From Ostrinia nubilalis (Eukaryota; Arthropoda; Insecta; Lepidoptera; Crambidae): a DNA stretch of 64,000 nt. The notes under the pieces were generated by a model. That model was not told the origin of the DNA. It worked only from the letters and a program-made list of their open reading frames with translations, and did no database searches. Position numbers and translations under genes: made by a program. The DNA is taken from contig NC_087111.1 in assembly GCF_963855985.1 (NCBI RefSeq), forward strand, positions 1,059,001-1,123,000, given 5' to 3'. How positions within the stretch are numbered: position 1 is the stretch's first letter; each line of letters starts with the position of its first letter. Below are positions 36,212 to 45,343 of this stretch, one piece after another.

Positions 36212-36452
36212 GGCTTATTCCACTATTCCCCGTTAACGCCAAATTGGAGCTTATAATGGGGAATAATGAACTAAAAAGTTCATTAATCCCCGTTATATTA
36301 GGATTTTATTTTGAACGTAATGGGGATTAATGAACTTTTTAGTTAATTTTTCCCCATTATAAGCTCCAATTGGCGTTAACGGGGAATAGTGAACAAAAAG
36401 TTCACTTATCCCCGTTAACGGGGATTGTCAACGGGGAATAGTGGAATAAGCC
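36212..36452. mobile_element. MITE with 8-bp TSD and GG termini
   Basis: 241 bp with inverted ends GGCTTATTCCACTATTCCCC / GGGGAATAGTGGAATAAGCC, flanked by a perfect 8-bp duplication CTATTCTC (36204-36211, 36453-36460). The interior holds further nested palindromes (GTTCATTAATCCCC / GGGGATTAATGAAC). GG ends with an 8-bp TSD could be Merlin-like; the superfamily is uncertain. Confidence 0.75.
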
Positions 36453-36536
36453 CTATTCTCCTCCAAGCGTTTGCGTTGGCACTTATGTCGTCACTCCGTC
36501 TCGCTTGAGGGCGTCCTACGCTGCGTTCGTCTAGAC

Positions 36537-36763
36537 CAGGGTTTCCCAATTTTATTTTGCCAAGGAACCCTAATTGATTATACTTTTCCTAGCGGAACCC
36601 CCGTACTGCTCCGCCCGCACGCCCTGCCCCTCCCTTGTGCGTAAACAAGTCGGTGCGAGCGAACAACGTCGGTCACGAAACGTGGGATAATATTTTTTAC
36701 GGAACCCTTGCGGCCTTTCCACGGAACCACAGGGTTCCGCGGACCACCATTCGGGAACCGCTG
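36537..36763. mobile_element. hAT-type MITE
   Basis: Begins CAGGGTTTCCCAA and ends TTCGGGAACCGCTG, the CAG-GGTTCCC type of hAT terminus. It is flanked by GTCTAGAC and GTCTAGCT, an 8-bp duplication with two mismatches. The interior repeats GGAACCC/GGGTTCC. No transposase. Confidence 0.7.
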
Positions 36764-36941
36764 GTCTAGCTCCCTTTTCTAGAACCCCAACTTATCAAGA
36801 ACTGATGTAAGGGATTGGCATTATCTTCAATAGAACTAAATGCTAATGCTAAATGCGTAGAACACTACGGTATATGTACGGACAAGGCCATTGTCACTTC
36901 AGTTTACGGATCCTATAACTGCTATATTACTTTAAGAGACT

Positions 36942-37060
36942 AATGCCCGTTTTCACCATCAATCCTTAATATTTAAGTGACCCCTATGAAAACGAAATTC
37001 CTTTATTGTGTTGCCATAGGGGTCACTTAAAGATTAGGGATTGATGGTGAAAACGGGCAT
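36942..37060. mobile_element. MITE (ATGCCCGTTTTCACC family), compact copy
   Basis: Inverted ends ATGCCCGTTTTCACCATCAA / TTGATGGTGAAAACGGGCAT plus matching inner arms TTTAAGTGACCCCTATG / CATAGGGGTCACTTAAA, only 119 bp in all, so nearly the whole element is a hairpin. Confidence 0.7.
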
Positions 37061-37072
37061 AAGAGTAACGGG

Positions 37073-37250
37073 ACTATTCCCACCTCTCGTTCCCACCACT
37101 GCAACTCTAGTGTAGCCAGGATCTACAGCTTGACCGCCATAAAAACCCAACCAATGAAGGTCAAGTTTGTCCCGGGGGAAAGTTAAACTGTCATTGGCCC
37201 CGCAACGAAATTAATCAGAAGAACATAGGAGTTCGAAATTAAGGTTCGAC
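37073..37250 (-). repeat. Interspersed repeat family R, copy 2
   Basis: Reverse complement of most of 29219-29403, including GGATCTACAGCTTGACCGCC and GGTCAAGTTTGTCCCGGGGG. It adjoins the MITE ending at 37060. Confidence 0.65.
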
Positions 37251-38523
37251 TTAATAGTAAGTTAGTGTTGATAACCCTAGCTTCTGAAGATTGCTATAAA
37301 CCGTCTAATGGACCCTAATTAGCATCGCTTCGTGTCGGTTAACGGACCCCGCGAATATGGCCGGTACTTGGAACGGACGAATATTTATTAATTTTACTGA
37401 CGTCTTTAATTGCTCATGTTGACGTTGTTTGCGGTGGCAGACTGTGCGCTAATAGACTTTGTAATTTTGCGAGTTAGATAGGAGAAATTTTAAACAGAAT
37501 TATGCCCATAATCAAGGGTACAAACAATTTGATGTAAACGTTATTCAGCTTCTGCAGTTCAGAATTTCAGGATTTCGTTTAGTAGTATACGTGTATTTAA
37601 ATATACCAACAACGTTCACACGAACATTTGGAATGTCCCGCACAAAACCAATCCGTTCGAATTGGTAATTTAAATTTCGAACACACATATTATGTGTGTT
37701 CACACGACAGTTCAGTTTTGCGGGACAACATCCCAAAACTGGATTGCCCTGGAAACGAGCTTCCTATAGGTTTTTCTGTTAGCATGATGACATGATCTGA
37801 AAGCTAATAGTAGTGTTAGTACCTTCTTTTCCTATCGATTTTATTAAAAACATGACCATTTTTCCACGCGTGCAAAGCGGCGACCAACAGCTAGTTTAGA
37901 TGTATTCCAGACATTAATTGTCAAGTCAACAAAAAGGGTGACTAATTGAAACGGACAATATTATTATTATGCAGTAACAGTAACTTAACTGCACGTGTTC
38001 TTCGATAACTGTGTAGTAATTTTATCAACGTTTTTTGCTACTGGGAACTGCAATGCAGTGGTCTGTTGACTGACTGTTGTGCGCAGTATCATTTCATGTG
38101 ACTCCGGAAGTGTAGAATCGGTAGAGGGGAATTTTGGAAGAACCAACAAAGCACAGAATAACTAAAGGTTACAAATATGATATGTACCTACTACCATAAA
38201 ATTGATAGTACAAATACTACTATCGAATGATTTAATATGGGGTTGTTCAATTTTTCAGTATCGATATCGATTTTCTATAATTCTTTCCTGTTTGTTTTGC
38301 TGGAATTTTAATGAATTTTGAGGAAAGCGTAGTAAACATTAAAGAAAATCCAATTATAGATATTATAATATCACTACATGATTAAAATTAAGATTATCTC
38401 AAAAATACTTAGTACATGGTGCCTGATAAGTGTCTTGGATAGCTCTACCACCACTTCGGGACAGTATATTTTGTCAGTCTTTTGTTTATTCATTAAATTC
38501 TTATACGTATTTCTCTCTTCCAG

Positions 38524-38695
38524 CCATATACAACTTCACCAGCGGCTCCCAGTTCCACCTCCAGCTGGATGTGGGGGAGCTAGTGCATGTGGAAGCAGAG
38601 ACAGCACACTGGTACTGGGGACGGAGCCTCCGGCGAGAGGCCAGTGGCGCCTTCCCTAGGAACTACGTCGTTATACGGGACTGCAATGTTGACAG
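38524..38695 (+). CDS. mbc: mbc/DOCK exon 2 (SH3 domain)
   Basis: The acceptor CTCTTCCAG precedes 2 nt that complete the exon-1 codon. The product reads AIYNFTSGSQFHLQLDVGE...HWYWGRSLRREASGAFPRNYV, a classic SH3 fold: ALYDY-like start, WYxG motif and FPxNYV end. In DOCK proteins this N-terminal SH3 domain contacts ELMO and takes part in autoinhibition. The donor CAG|GTGAGA is in phase 2. The loop is more divergent than in vertebrate DOCK1. Confidence 0.85.
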
Positions 38696-38715
38696 GTGAG
38701 ATATAACACTGAGAG

Positions 38716-38846
38716 TTTTGGCCGAGGGAAGAGGAGTTTGATCCGGGCAATCCGAGCATCATTATTGTAGTGTGCGTGTGCACTCATGGATAATTTAGCG
38801 AGTACCGATAACACTCAAACATTAGCGGAAGAATGGTGGGGCGCGT
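38716..38846 (-). repeat. Partial copy of a MITE also at 43488-43690
   Basis: Shares TTATTGTAGTGTGCGTGTGC, ATGGATAATTTAGCG and AACACTCAAACATTAGCGGA in inverted orientation with the complete element at 43488-43690. It lacks the outer TIRs. Confidence 0.55.
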
Positions 38847-38859
38847 TTTATTGGATATA

Positions 38860-39200
38860 ACGATCTATACTCTGATATTGTGTGCAATAGAGCTTAAAAA
38901 TCCGTCGTGCCTCCGTCCGTCTTGCCGACGGATTAGCAAGCTGAAGTGGCAATGGGCAGGGCATATAGTACGCAGAACTGACGGCCGATGGGGCAGCAAG
39001 GTTCTGGAATGGAGGCCGCGTACCGGAAAACGCAGCGTGGGACGTCCACCTACAAGGTGGACCGACGACATCGTAAAGGTAGCAGGGAAGCGCTGGATGC
39101 AGGCCGCTACCAATCGATCAACGTGGAAAGCATTAGGGGAGGCCTATATTCAGCAGTAGACGTCCTATGGCTGAAATGATGATGATGATGATGATGAGCT
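38860..39200 (+). pseudogene. RTE-like LINE C-terminal fragment with GATGAT tail
   Basis: The frame ending at 39159 encodes ISKLKWQWAGHIVRR, GKRSVGRPPTRWTDDI and AATNRSTWKALGEAYIQQ, then stop and a (GATGAT)n tail. This is the extreme 3' end of an RTE-group LINE, in intron 2, plus strand. Confidence 0.85.
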
Positions 39201-40957
39201 TAAAATCCCTCCAGCTAAGGTAAGGACTGGCCGGCTTGAGATCCGAAGAACGCTGGTTTCAACCCACCGCCACCGGACTATTGTAGTGAACCCACTCGTA
39301 ACACAAGCATGAAGGGTTAACGGGATTATTATTAATTTGTGCAAAAAAAATGAAGAGTGACTTCACCACAATATATCAGCGGTCGACAGGAATCAAACCA
39401 TCCACCCTAAATCGGCATTTTGACACCACAATGTTAAATTAGATTCTGTACTGCCAGATAGTCAACTGATGAAATGACCCATCAAATAAATATTTGCTAT
39501 TTTCTAGTTTGTAATTTAAAAAATCGAACTGTTCCGCCCTTCGTTAGCAAGAATGCAAATTGAATTTCACCAATATACTATCAGTTATATAATAACCCGC
39601 TTATCAGATCCTTCCCTAACATTAGCCCAGTGCCCCTAAACAATAAGGGTGACCCGATGACTGACGGTTCACCGACTCGGCAATCTGACCAGTGAATCAT
39701 GCTCTTTAATTAAAATATTATCAGTTTAGTGTTGTAGCGGTTATCGATGTCGATATGCTAACCTCGATAGCCATTGAAAATCTAAAAGTGTAGTTAGTCA
39801 AAAATTAAAATAATAATAATACAATAATCAAGGTGTCTTTTAGGATACAAGCAAAGAAATAAATCAGAATCTAATCAGCCTTTGAGAGATTGTGATGAAA
39901 TTGAGAAGTCTTAGCAAAAAAAAAAACAAGATATTGCAAAAGGTAGTTCTTCGTGACCAAATTTCTATACTAATGTTATGAATGACCGAGACTGGAATCA
40001 TATTTTTAAAAATTTTAACGATTTACTCACAAGATAGAAGAGTTTGGGCCCTGTTCTAAAATCAATCATGAAGTGTTAGGACGAAACACTAAAGTATTTT
40101 TTGTATTACTGCGGAACAACCATTGTGCTTAATGATTTATTCCACTTTTCGGTCTATCGATACATTGTTACCGGGTTTCAGTTACTGCTACACATCACTA
40201 ACTTTACGTTATCCGGTTGGTCGGAATTCGATACTTGCTGTGGGTGTCGACTTTGTAAACAATATGCGATCAACTCTATCTATCTCTTTTACCCATAACA
40301 GGATGAGCAAGAGAGATGGGTTGATTCACGTTTATCGAAATATTTGTTTTAGTAGGACCCCAGCTGATAATAAATTGTTCGTAGCTTCTGATAGGTCAGT
40401 AATTCAATACGCTCTCACTTTTAGGCCAGTAGTTGAGTTAATTTGATAACAAGCCCTTTCTAGATTGTGACAAATTAATGTTACAGATCTCAAATGTAAT
40501 TGTATTTAATGAGGTAACCTATTTTTCTCTTATTGCGATAAGTTTAGAAGTTTATTGTATGATGAACTTAAGTATTTCAATGTATTTATTCTCTGTTTGG
40601 TTGGTATTTTCTGACAAGAAATTATATAGAGTAATTGATTTCTGGCTTTGGATGGCAGTTAATGAAAATCTGACATTAGGGTTCGGCTCACATATTATTA
40701 ATCTACGAGAAAATAAAAGCTTCGGCTAAAGCTAGATTATTTATTTATTTATACTTCAATGCCAAAAATATTAACATTAGGCGAGTGGCTCATCCAGTTT
40801 ACCTTCGGGTTATGCAGCAAAAGTAGTTTGGCGGTATAACAAAAAAATAAAATAAAGCAACGGTAAAACAAATATGCTACATATGCACATACATAAATAA
40901 TATATAAAATATATAATTAATAAGGCATGCCTTGACGTTGGAGCGGGAGACCCGGGT

Positions 40958-41112
40958 TCGTTCGTTCGTTCGTTTCACCCGAATGACGTCCACTGCTGGG
41001 CAAAGGCCTCCTCCAAGGTTTTCCACAATGAACGGTCCTGCGCTGCCCGCATCCAGGCTCTTCCCGCGACCTTCACCAGATCGTCGGTCCACCTAGTAGG
41101 AGGCCTGCCCAC
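40958..41112 (-). mobile_element. RTE-like LINE 3' fragment, minus strand
   Basis: On the minus strand it encodes a degenerate PPTRWTDDLVKVAGRAWMRAAQ-type end followed by the common GGAGGCCTTTGCCCAGCAGT phrase. It is frame-broken, with a GTTCGTTCGTTCG repeat adjoining. Confidence 0.65.
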
Positions 41113-41245
41113 TGGGTGGGTTCACCACAATAGTTTTGTCGTCAAAAATTTGTTTAGATAACTTTTGGCTAGTTTTGACAATTACCTATTGTAGTGTGTT
41201 ATTAGACTAATAACTTATTTTTTTTATTGTTGTTCTTTGTTTCAG

Positions 41246-41348
41246 ATGCGGCGGCACAGTGGTCGCGTCGGCCGGCGGCAGCGGAGTAGCTCACGACATA
41301 GCCCAGACCCTCAGGGAGTGGCTGGACCAGTGGAAGACGCTGTACATC
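41246..41348 (+). CDS. mbc: mbc/DOCK exon 3
   Basis: Acceptor TTTGTTTCAG; the first base completes Arg from exon 2, then 34 codons to the donor ATC|GTGAGT (phase 0). The product ends HDIAQTLREWLDQWKTLYI, matching the DOCK motif LREW...WKxLYV just after the SH3 domain. The N-terminal part is Gly/Ala-rich and less conserved. Confidence 0.85.
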
Positions 41349-41418
41349 GTGAGTAAAGATAATGGCATACTTAGAATATAGAGCATAAATACATAAATAG
41401 TTATGCTAAGTAATTTAA

Positions 41419-41880
41419 GTGAAATCCGTGCTGCTCTATGGGTGTAAAACGTGGAAGGTCACCAAGGTCATCTCGCACCAGCTGCAGGTCTTCGTCAACC
41501 GCTGCCTTCGCCGAATTCTCGGCATATACTGGCCTGAAAAAATCTCCAACGTCGAGCTATTGGAACGCTGCCACGAAATTCCGATCGACCAGCAGATCAA
41601 GCGCCGCAAGTGGAACTGGATTGGCCACACTCTCCGAAGGGATCCCGATCACATCCCCAAGCAGGCTCTGGATTGGAACCCCCAAGGAAAACGCAAACGT
41701 GGTCGCCCCAAGCAAACTTGGCGGCGCACTGTGGCAGACGAGGCGAAGAAGATCGGCAAGACTTGGAGCGCGATCAAACACATAGCTCAAGACCGAACGC
41801 GATGGAGGACTGTTGTGGACGCCCTCTGCCCCATTTAGGGGACATAAGACCATAAGTCAAGTCAAGTCAAAATTGACGAT
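41419..41880 (+). pseudogene. LINE C-terminal fragment with AAGTC tail
   Basis: The frame 41419-41838 encodes SVLLYGCKTWKV, FVNRCLRRIL, RKWNWIGHTLRR and KRGRPKQTWRRTV, the post-RT end of a LINE from a lineage different from the GRPPTRW-type fragments. It ends in a (AAGTC)n tail at about 41855-41870. It is 5'-truncated, recent-looking and located in intron 3. Confidence 0.8.
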
Positions 41881-42096
41881 CTTCAAAGCCATATTGTTAT
41901 TTAAATTAGTGTGAACACTTTCTGAACGTACCAACACAGTCGAAATTGCAAACTGTATGTACTCATGTAGGTACTTCATGAAAATGTCGCGTTTAGAACC
42001 GCGGTTTTCTATTCTAAATGTGAAAAAGAGGCGTCCCTCAAGGATTTCCACATAAGCCGATCCAGTGTTGACCGTATCCAGGTGCTTTTCGCGATC

Positions 42097-42250
42097 TGTA
42101 TTGGACTGGGTGTTTTCTATGTATAATATGTATGTATTTACAAAAAAAAAAGTATTTAAGTATGTTTATATCCGTTGTCTAGTACCCATAGTACAAGTGT
42201 GCTTAGTTTGGGACTAGAAGCGCAGTGTAAAATGTCCAAGGATATCTACC
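42097..42250 (+). mobile_element. Headless SINE (family B) copy
   Basis: Matches the 3' body of the SINE at 19664-19945 (GTATTGGACTGGGTGT, TTAAGTATGTTTATATCCGT, GGGACTAGAAGCGCAGTGTA) without the tRNA-like head. Confidence 0.75.
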
Positions 42251-42524
42251 GGACATTTTTCGTACCCCATGAGCCCCTGGCCCACTGTTACCGTGACCGC
42301 TACCATACATAAACCGATATACTAAGGTTCGTACTGTGCCTTTTTCCGCCAAAAAGCGGATTTTTCTTTAATCGCTTGACGGGTTGGCGATCTCAGTTTG
42401 ATGGCAAGATACGCGATAGCTAGCATGTAGTTTGGTATGAGTATGAGGTTTGAGGCATGGTATTTAGCGTAAAGGTATTTGATTGAGCCCCATCTTCTAT
42501 TAACCCAAAACTTTCCTCCCCCAG

Positions 42525-42670
42525 ACAAACGATGAGCGCTTCAAGTTTATGGAAGTGAGCATGCGAGCGTTATTAGAACTAAGAAGAGAGGCGGCCAGCG
42601 GCACGCTGCCTCAGGACCAGTTGAAACGCGTCTCTAGGACTGCCATATTCACCATCGACAAAGGGAACCG
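42525..42670 (+). CDS. mbc: mbc/DOCK exon 4
   Basis: Acceptor TTTCCTCCCCCAG, 48 codons plus 2 nt, donor CG|GTAAGG. The product includes MRALLELRREAASGTLPQDQ and TAIFTIDKGNR, equivalent to the conserved DOCK segment (LRxQLLSGTLPxDEL...DYGNR). Phases agree on both sides. The 3' part of the exon and its donor are duplicated downstream (42717-43362). Confidence 0.9.
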
Positions 42671-42716
42671 GTAAGGAGTGACGTGTATCAAGTAATGAGT
42701 GCTTCACTTCATACAA

Positions 42717-43362
42717 GTGAGCATGCGAGCGTTACTAGAACCACAGAATAATAATAACTACGTACAGAAGTTTTACTTCGCGAAGGTATTTAAAAAAAAT
42801 TATGCTCAATGTCATTAACAATATGGTGTAATTTAGCCTGTCTCAAGAGTCAAGCACCATTTTGTTGACAAACGACAGTTTACGTCAGTGATCGGCACTG
42901 CGCCGAAGCTATAGGGCTGACTTCGGTAAAATGATGTGACGTGAGGTGCCAAACTGCGGAAAATGGCGGAGGAAATACATGATTTAGCATGAATTATCAT
43001 GAATAATATTAACTACTTATTTACCTCTCAGTGTCTTGGGGCAACTTAAAAAAGTACATTCTGTGTTTTTATGATTATTTAGGCAGTTAAATACTGCACA
43101 GTATTTAGTACACCATTTTCTTTATTTTCTTCCATCATACACAAGAATACGCGTGCGTGAGTCAATGTTCGCTCGTATGTGAGGCCTTGTCGAATAGTAT
43201 CCTGTAGGTGGGCCACGTGCGTGTTTTGTTTTCAATGTAAATTCGCGGAGATGAACAGGCCTGCTAGAACTAAGGAGAGAGGCGGCCAGCGGCACGCTGC
43301 CTCAGGACCAGTTGAAACGTGTCTCTAGGACTGCCATATTCACCATCGACAAGGGGAACCGG
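42717..43362 (+). pseudogene. Duplicated 3' part of exon 4, split by element X
   Basis: TGAGCATGCGAGCGTTACTAGAAC (42717-42741) resumes at 43264 and runs to a donor CCG|GTAAGG at 43362. Compared with exon 4 the visible changes (TTA/CTA, AGA/AGG, CGC/CGT, AAA/AAG) are all synonymous. The 5' part of the exon and its acceptor are missing. The family X element (42742-43263) interrupts it with a 7-bp TSD. Probably not spliced in. Confidence 0.8.
42742..43263 (-). mobile_element. 7-bp-TSD element family X, copy B
   Basis: 522 bp, inverted relative to copies A and C, flanked by perfect CTAGAAC (42735-42741, 43264-43270). The small ORF is present but lost a base at its ATG (CACGTGGCCC instead of CACGATGGCCC). 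It sits inside the duplicated exon-4 segment, so it is younger than that duplication. Confidence 0.85.
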
Positions 43363-43487
43363 TAAGGAAATGATTACTAGAACTACGGATGATGACAGCT
43401 AGGGACTGGAATTTGCTGTCTGCTGCTGTCTTTCCAGATTTCTAATCTAGACCCCTTCAAGGTATGAGTGAATGCGCATTTACTGGG

Positions 43488-43690
43488 TATAGATCGTGCC
43501 ATCCACGAAGACGCGCCCCACCATTCTTCCGCTAATGTTTGAGTGTTATCGGTACACGCTAAATTATCCATGAGTGCACACGCACACTACAATAGTGACG
43601 CTTAGATTGCTCGGATCAAGCTCCCCGCACCCCGCGTTTCCCTCGGCCAAAAATTGGTGAGGCGCGTCTTCGTGGATGGCACTATCTATA
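43488..43690. mobile_element. MITE, TIR TATAGAT(C/A)GTGCC
   Basis: Inverted ends GTGCCATCCACGAAGACGCG / CGCGTCTTCGTGGATGGCAC extend outward through TATAGAT and ATCTATA. The centre carries the same sequence as 38716-38846. The exact TSD is unclear because the ends are palindromic. Confidence 0.6.
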
Positions 43691-43719
43691 GTATGTACAA
43701 AAAACAGCAAATCAGACTA

Positions 43720-43929
43720 AAGCCTGGTCCGTGAGCACGTAGAATTTTGTCCAATGACCCCAAGCTACCCATCCTTATCGCTCGCGCGTAATTATGTTGC
43801 TGTCACGCTCGCACACTCACTGCAGGCGCCCGCCGCACAGTCACAACAGCAATATAATTACACGCGAGCGATAAGGATGGGTAGCTTGGGGTCATTGGAC
43901 AAAATTCTACGTGCTCACGGACCAGGCTT
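43720..43929. mobile_element. Palindromic TA-MITE family Y, copy 1
   Basis: A 210-bp near-perfect palindrome: AAGCCTGGTCCGTGAGCACG at the left and its complement at the right, flanked by TA on both sides (43718-43719, 43930-43931). The arms run almost to the centre (CGCTCGCGCGTAATTATGTT...). TA duplication suggests Tc1/mariner mobilisation. Other copies: 44869, 46250, 55093, 60718. Confidence 0.8.
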
Positions 43930-44092
43930 TATATTTCGTTGCAAAATAGCTCCTATTTCAACTCTATAGGATCCTACAGTGTTTAGCTTGACGTCGTCTG
44001 TACCATCCTTGACTGTATCTTACTTAACATCGCGGTAAAATTCTTGCCTTGTTCTTCTAAAAGAAGTAATAAGTAATTCATATTGTCCACAG

Positions 44093-44216
44093 AACCTTAG
44101 GAATGGAGCTGGCAGTGAGAACCACGGGCGGTCAGCTAGTCGACCCTTTACAAACCTCCACCTACAGACTGAACTCGATGCATGATGAAGCAAACGCACG
44201 CATCGATAAGAATATG
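44093..44216 (+). CDS. mbc: mbc/DOCK exon 5
   Basis: Acceptor TATTGTCCACAG; the first base completes Arg, then 41 codons to the donor ATG|GTAAGA (phase 0). It reads TLGMELAVRTTGGQLVDP and LQTSTYRLNSMHDEA, matching LDLDLVVRDEDGN-type DOCK1 sequence and the TSTISLFKAHEEA region. This favours the Dock180/mbc class over DOCK3/4. Confidence 0.9.
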
Positions 44217-44512
44217 GTAAGATACCTTAGTAAGATACCTGGATTAAATTAGGGGTGGTTAACTAATCCACTGTCACTTTAATGATCTGCCTTTGTAGTG
44301 TTTAATCTAGTAAAATTAGTTAAAACTTATTCTCCATCTTATTATCACTTTTCACAAACGCAAGCCATGAGGTTCGCCGCTGTACTTAAAATAAGTGATG
44401 TACTTTTAAATCAATTGGTCGAGTTTCAAGATACTTTAGGCCTGGATTTGATTCTCAGAACAGACACACACGTTTTAGAAAAGAAAGAAATAAATACCCT
44501 ACTTATCACAGA

Positions 44513-44818
44513 CTCGTTGCGGGTCCAATGACAGTTTAATTTTCCCCCGGGACAAACTTGACCTAAATACAAATACAAAATTATTTATTGTGAATCATAG
44601 GTAAAATGGTGACATGTTACAGTAGGTAGTATCACTGTTCCGCTCAAAGAGCATACAATTTGTTAGACAACAATAAAATTTCCTTAACCTTCATTAATTA
44701 ATTAACCTTGATTAATTTAATTAACCTTCATTGGTTGGGTTTTTATTGGCGGTCAAGCTGTAGATCCTGGCTACACAGGAGTTGCAGTGAGAACGAGAGG
44801 TAGGAATAGTCCCGTGAT
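44513..44818 (+). repeat. Interspersed repeat family R, copy 3 with insert
   Basis: Begins TTGCGGGTCCAATGACAGTT and ends GAACGAGAGGTAGGAATAGTCCC as in 29219-29403. It is interrupted at about 44562-44720 by an AT-rich segment with TTAATTAATTAACCTT repeats, probably a minus-strand retroposon tail. Confidence 0.6.
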
Positions 44819-44868
44819 TATCACAGATTTCTTACAGTATCGATTCATTTGTAAATTAATTATGCCTA

Positions 44869-45069
44869 AAGCCTGGTCCGTGAGCACGTAGAATTTTGTC
44901 CAATGACCCCTGGGTTATCGCTCGCGCGTAATTATGTTGCTGTCGCGCTCGCACACTCACTGCGGGCGCTCGTCGCACAGTCGCGACAGCAATATAATTA
45001 CGCGCGAGCGATAAGGATGGGTAGCTTGGGGTCATTGGTCAAAATTCTACGTGCTCCCGGACCAGACTA
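44869..45069. mobile_element. Palindromic TA-MITE family Y, copy 2
   Basis: Same palindromic arms as 43720-43929 (AAGCCTGGTCCGTGAGCACG; right end degraded to GGACCAGACTAG). It lies just upstream of exon 6. Confidence 0.75.
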
Positions 45070-45133
45070 GTAAATTGTTTTTCCAAGTTTTGTATTTAAA
45101 ACAGTCTATTTCTATGTATCTATCTATCTACAG

Positions 45134-45343
45134 GAGACAACCCCCACCACACAACCATCGTCAACACCACCCACCGCTAGAACCTACACCATAGCGTTAC
45201 GCGTCCACAACTTCGTGTGTCGGATGTCGGATGCGGCTGAACTACAGCTGTCGCTATACGACGCGGCCGGCAACAAGATGACTGAACATTTGCTGCTAAG
45301 ATGGCCGGTGACTAACTTCAACCCTGCGCAAGTAGTATTTACT
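45134..45343 (+). CDS. mbc: mbc/DOCK exon 6 (head of the amplified array)
   Basis: Acceptor TCTATCTACAG, exactly 70 codons, donor ACT|GTGAGT (phase 0). After a Thr/Pro-rich start it reads YTIALRVHNFVCRMSD, ELQLSLYDAAGNKMTEHL and LLRWPVTNFNPAQVVFT, equivalent to the conserved DOCK segment LKNVVCKIGED...SLYD...RAVFTDL before DHR-1. Only this copy has the full 5' part and a strong acceptor. Its last ~35 codons and donor are repeated ten times downstream. Confidence 0.9.
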
